DNA from: an uncultured cyanobacterium
GTDB taxonomy: Bacteria > Cyanobacteriota > Vampirovibrionia > Gastranaerophilales > Gastranaerophilaceae
DNA length: 61,739 nucleotides
Direction of reading: 5' to 3'
Assembly (NCBI GenBank): GCA_902495705.1
Contig: CABUXT010000009.1
Coordinates: forward strand, 1 to 61,739
This document shows positions 59,803 to 61,739 of the stretch, piece after piece. The notes under the pieces were generated by a model. That model was not told the origin of the DNA. It was given only the letters and a program-made list of their open reading frames with translations, and ran no database searches. Both the position numbers and the translations under genes were made by a program. Within the stretch, counting starts at the first letter, position 1, and every line of letters begins with the position of its first letter.

Positions 59803-60348
59803 TTATTTATCTAATTTATTAAATAATTCAAATGATATTATATCAATGTCTTTATATAATATTCGATAATAGGAAACTAATAAAGCAAGATAAGCATTTA
59901 TTTGATTTTCCAAAATATCATTATTTTCTTCAGTAATTTGAGTTTTGATGAAAGAAATTTGCTTCCCAATATAATTCAAGACTTGTATTACATCATTCTG
60001 ATTATCTTTATTATTTGTTATTTGAGGAAATAAGTTATTTACATTTGTTTTAAAAAATGTATATTGACTCTTAAATATTTCAAAATCGACCTGATTCATT
60101 TTATTTATATTTTGAGTCAAAGCTATTGCTATGATTCCAACTGTTTCAATTGGTAATAATCCATTTTGTATATAATTATAAGTTTGCTTCTCTAATTTTA
60201 AATTTCTAAGTAACTGTAAAAAAGCAAAAATAATTAATAATATTATTCCTATTATTGGACCAGGAAATTTATTGCAAAAGCAAGCCAAAATTATAATTGT
60301 ACACCAAACATTGAAAACTTTTTTAGAACAAGGTATACTAATTATCAT
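59803..60348 (-). CDS. Membrane protein of element 2, unknown
   Basis: A 181-residue protein. Two close hydrophobic segments near the N-terminus (VWCTIIILACFCNKF and GIILLIIFAFLQLL), then a soluble helical domain with many Asn and Gln. RBS TAGGAG. It follows the PDZ gene by 17 bases, so the two are probably an operon. Confidence 0.75.
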   Translation of the reverse strand: MIISIPCSKKVFNVWCTIIILACFCNKFPGPIIGIILLIIFAFLQLLRNLKLEKQTYNYIQNGLLPIETVGIIAIALTQNINKMNQVDFEIFKSQYTFFKTNVNNLFPQITNNKDNQNDVIQVLNYIGKQISFIKTQITEENNDILENQINAYLALLVSYYRILYKDIDIISFELFNKLDK

Positions 60349-60365
60349 TTCTTATCTCCTATACT

Positions 60366-61139
60366 CTATAAACTTCCTAAAGTTGGCTTTTGATACTTGC
60401 TTTGTAGAGTTACATATTTAACTTTGCCACCACATTTTTCTTTATATCCAACTTTAATTGTTTGTCCGGCTTTTGTCGGATTCAGCAAAGTCCTTAATTC
60501 TTGAGGCTTATATTTTCTAACTTGTTTACCATTAATTTCAACAATTCTATTTTTAGCTTTTAAACCTTGCTCTTGTGCGCTATAAGAAGTAGAAATTAAT
60601 TTAGGACCGCGTATTGTTGATTTTGGAACAATTGTATAAATATAAGAGGACTCTGAAATATTACTATCGCTTATTCTAATTGGAACGCTATTACTATCAA
60701 TACCGTCTGTCATGTATTTTTTATTTATTTCAAATGCTGGTTTTATAAAATAACTTAATCCATAAGTAAATCCGCCTTGTAATTCTTTTTTAAGAACATC
60801 TAGCTCTTTATGTTCAACATAACCATGAATTTTAGCATTTTTCATTAGAGAAGAACTCAAATATGCATCCAAATTTAAAATACAATTTTTGCCATTTTGA
60901 ACAATTGTTATATTCTTTTTAAGCAAATAACAATCCCAACCAGTTGAAAATCTATCATTAATTGTAAATGTATATTCGTTTAGCTTGTTTGATTCTATTA
61001 ATGCACCACGTAGGGCATATATTTTAATAATATCTTGTTTTAATTTTGTGGCTTCATAATTTTCAATAATTGTTGTTGCTGCATTTGCACTAGCATTAAA
61101 TAAAAATAATACTGCTAATAATGGTAATAACTTCTTCAT
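60366..61139 (-). CDS. Secreted PDZ-domain protein of element 2
   Basis: A 257-residue protein with signal peptide MKKLLPLLAVLFLFNASANA. The C-terminal PDZ-like domain lies at about 175-250 (ISTSYSAQEQGLKAKNRIVEINGKQVRKYKPQELRTLL, in parts). The middle part is unknown. It has no protease active site. It is the second secreted PDZ protein in the island, after 48634, but with the domain at the opposite end. RBS GTGAGG. Confidence 0.8.
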   Translation of the reverse strand: MKKLLPLLAVLFLFNASANAATTIIENYEATKLKQDIIKIYALRGALIESNKLNEYTFTINDRFSTGWDCYLLKKNITIVQNGKNCILNLDAYLSSSLMKNAKIHGYVEHKELDVLKKELQGGFTYGLSYFIKPAFEINKKYMTDGIDSNSVPIRISDSNISESSYIYTIVPKSTIRGPKLISTSYSAQEQGLKAKNRIVEINGKQVRKYKPQELRTLLNPTKAGQTIKVGYKEKCGGKVKYVTLQSKYQKPTLGSL

Positions 61140-61155
61140 AAAACCTCACTTTCTT

Positions 61156-61545
61156 CTATATTATAGAATTGTCTTGTAAAAAATTTGTTGCGATAGATAT
61201 TGCTTCAAATTTATCGCAATATAAATTTTGTGGAATATTTTTGATTTCATCAGGAGCTACATACATGACGCATCTTAAAGCTACTGATTTTATCAAATCA
61301 ACCTCATTATTAAATTGATTTGTTGAATATGCGTAATTTTCTTTAGAATATTTGACTACTCTATCAACTAAATCAGAGATAAAAGGGCTGATTTTTGCTT
61401 TTGTAGTGGGTGAGTATCTAATAATTTGATTGATACCACATTCATACATATAGTTTTTATTAAAAAATAAACCTATAATACCTAAAATAAATCTTCCAAA
61501 GATTAAAAATAATGTAATCAATAGTAGTGTTATCAATAATGACAT
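61156..61545 (-). CDS. Membrane-anchored protein of element 2, unknown
   Basis: A 129-residue protein. N-terminal transmembrane run MSLLITLLLITLFLIFGRFI then a soluble domain with two or three cysteines. The start at 61545 follows AAGGAG; the frame is open 25 codons further without an RBS. First gene of the PDZ operon (61156-59803). Confidence 0.75.
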   Translation of the reverse strand: MSLLITLLLITLFLIFGRFILGIIGLFFNKNYMYECGINQIIRYSPTTKAKISPFISDLVDRVVKYSKENYAYSTNQFNNEVDLIKSVALRCVMYVAPDEIKNIPQNLYCDKFEAISIATNFLQDNSII

Positions 61546-61635
61546 ATTAAACTCCTTGTTCTGAAAATAATAATAACATGAATATTTAAAAATAACACGG
61601 TAGGTTTGTTTTATTTGCATAAGTAAGCAATCATA

Positions 61636-61739
61636 ATGTCTTTAATGAATGATTATGATAGAAATTCTGAAGAAACAAAAAAGAATTTAAAAACCTTTGG
61701 TTCGCGTATTCAAGAGTTAAGAAAGAAGAATAATTTAAC
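61636..61739 (+). CDS. XRE-family repressor, 5' part only
   Basis: The frame from ATG 61636 runs to the window edge: MSLMNDYDRNSEETKKNL, then FGSRIQELRKKNNL, which is the first helix of an HTH_3 domain. It is divergent from the PDZ/membrane operon, so it probably controls that operon or element 2 lysogeny-like maintenance. The ATG at 61645 is an alternative start. Confidence 0.7.
   Translation, partial: MSLMNDYDRNSEETKKNLKTFGSRIQELRKKNNL

Overview
The window looks like a chromosomal segment of a low-GC, non-photosynthetic cyanobacterial relative of the Gastranaerophilales/Melainabacteria type, probably from the gut. This is inferred from the repeated pseudopilins with a GFTLAEVLITLGIIGV-like segment, small proteins of unknown family with 'SFxG'-like N-termini, AT-rich coding with strong AGGAGG ribosome binding sites, and the shape of the S10/spc ribosomal cluster. 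No marker in the window proves the taxonomy.

1-28,400 is ordinary chromosome broken up by many dispersed short repeats. It holds a pseudopilin gene whose start is interrupted by a T8G8 homopolymer, a CCA-adding enzyme, a hicBA toxin-antitoxin pair, an amino-acid binding lipoprotein, aroK-aroB, an HxlR regulator, a SulP anion transporter, an XRE/pseudopilin pair, two LysM proteins (one with a histone-H1-like Lys/Ala-rich middle), two MFS transporters, a large SF1 helicase with a C-terminal nuclease-like domain, a membrane-anchored arginase-like protein, miaB, an M48 protease, a second XRE/pseudopilin pair, pheA and a phosphohexomutase.

28,470-38,240 is the ribosomal protein cluster: S10-L3-L4-L23-L2-S19-L22-S3-L16-L29-S17-L14-L24-L5-S14, then a terminator and a new promoter, then S8-L6-L18 and a strong terminator. 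Many of the spacers are unusually long and rich in hairpins, and the cluster stops at L18, so S5, L30, L15 and secY must lie elsewhere. trmFO, a large membrane protein, several small proteins, a DUF151 nuclease-like protein, tRNA-Ser(GCT) and a third XRE/pseudopilin pair follow.

45,226-61,739 is a mobile island around the initiator tRNA gene. Element 1 (about 45,383-54,187) lies between two 157-bp near-identical copies of the tRNA-fMet promoter plus its 5' half. The left copy is a dead half-gene; the right copy completes an intact tRNA-fMet. Element 1 carries a tyrosine integrase, a serine recombinase with two abutting palindromes upstream, a secreted PDZ protein, and defence-like cargo: a PD-(D/E)XK nuclease with a small partner and a divergent XRE regulator with duplicated operators, a KAP P-loop NTPase and a SIR2-like (DUF4917-type) protein. 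Element 2 starts after the tRNA 3' end and runs off the window. It carries a DUF6338-like membrane protein with a 47-residue partner, a second tyrosine integrase, an AlpA/excisionase-type HTH protein, a primase-helicase replication protein, another secreted PDZ protein, membrane proteins and the start of an XRE repressor.

The three most interesting themes are a recurrent divergent XRE-repressor/pseudopilin module with a palindromic operator at each copy (plus a separate, possibly phase-variable pseudopilin), tandem integration at the initiator tRNA with rebuilding of its 5' half, and an uncharacterised defence-like cargo set.
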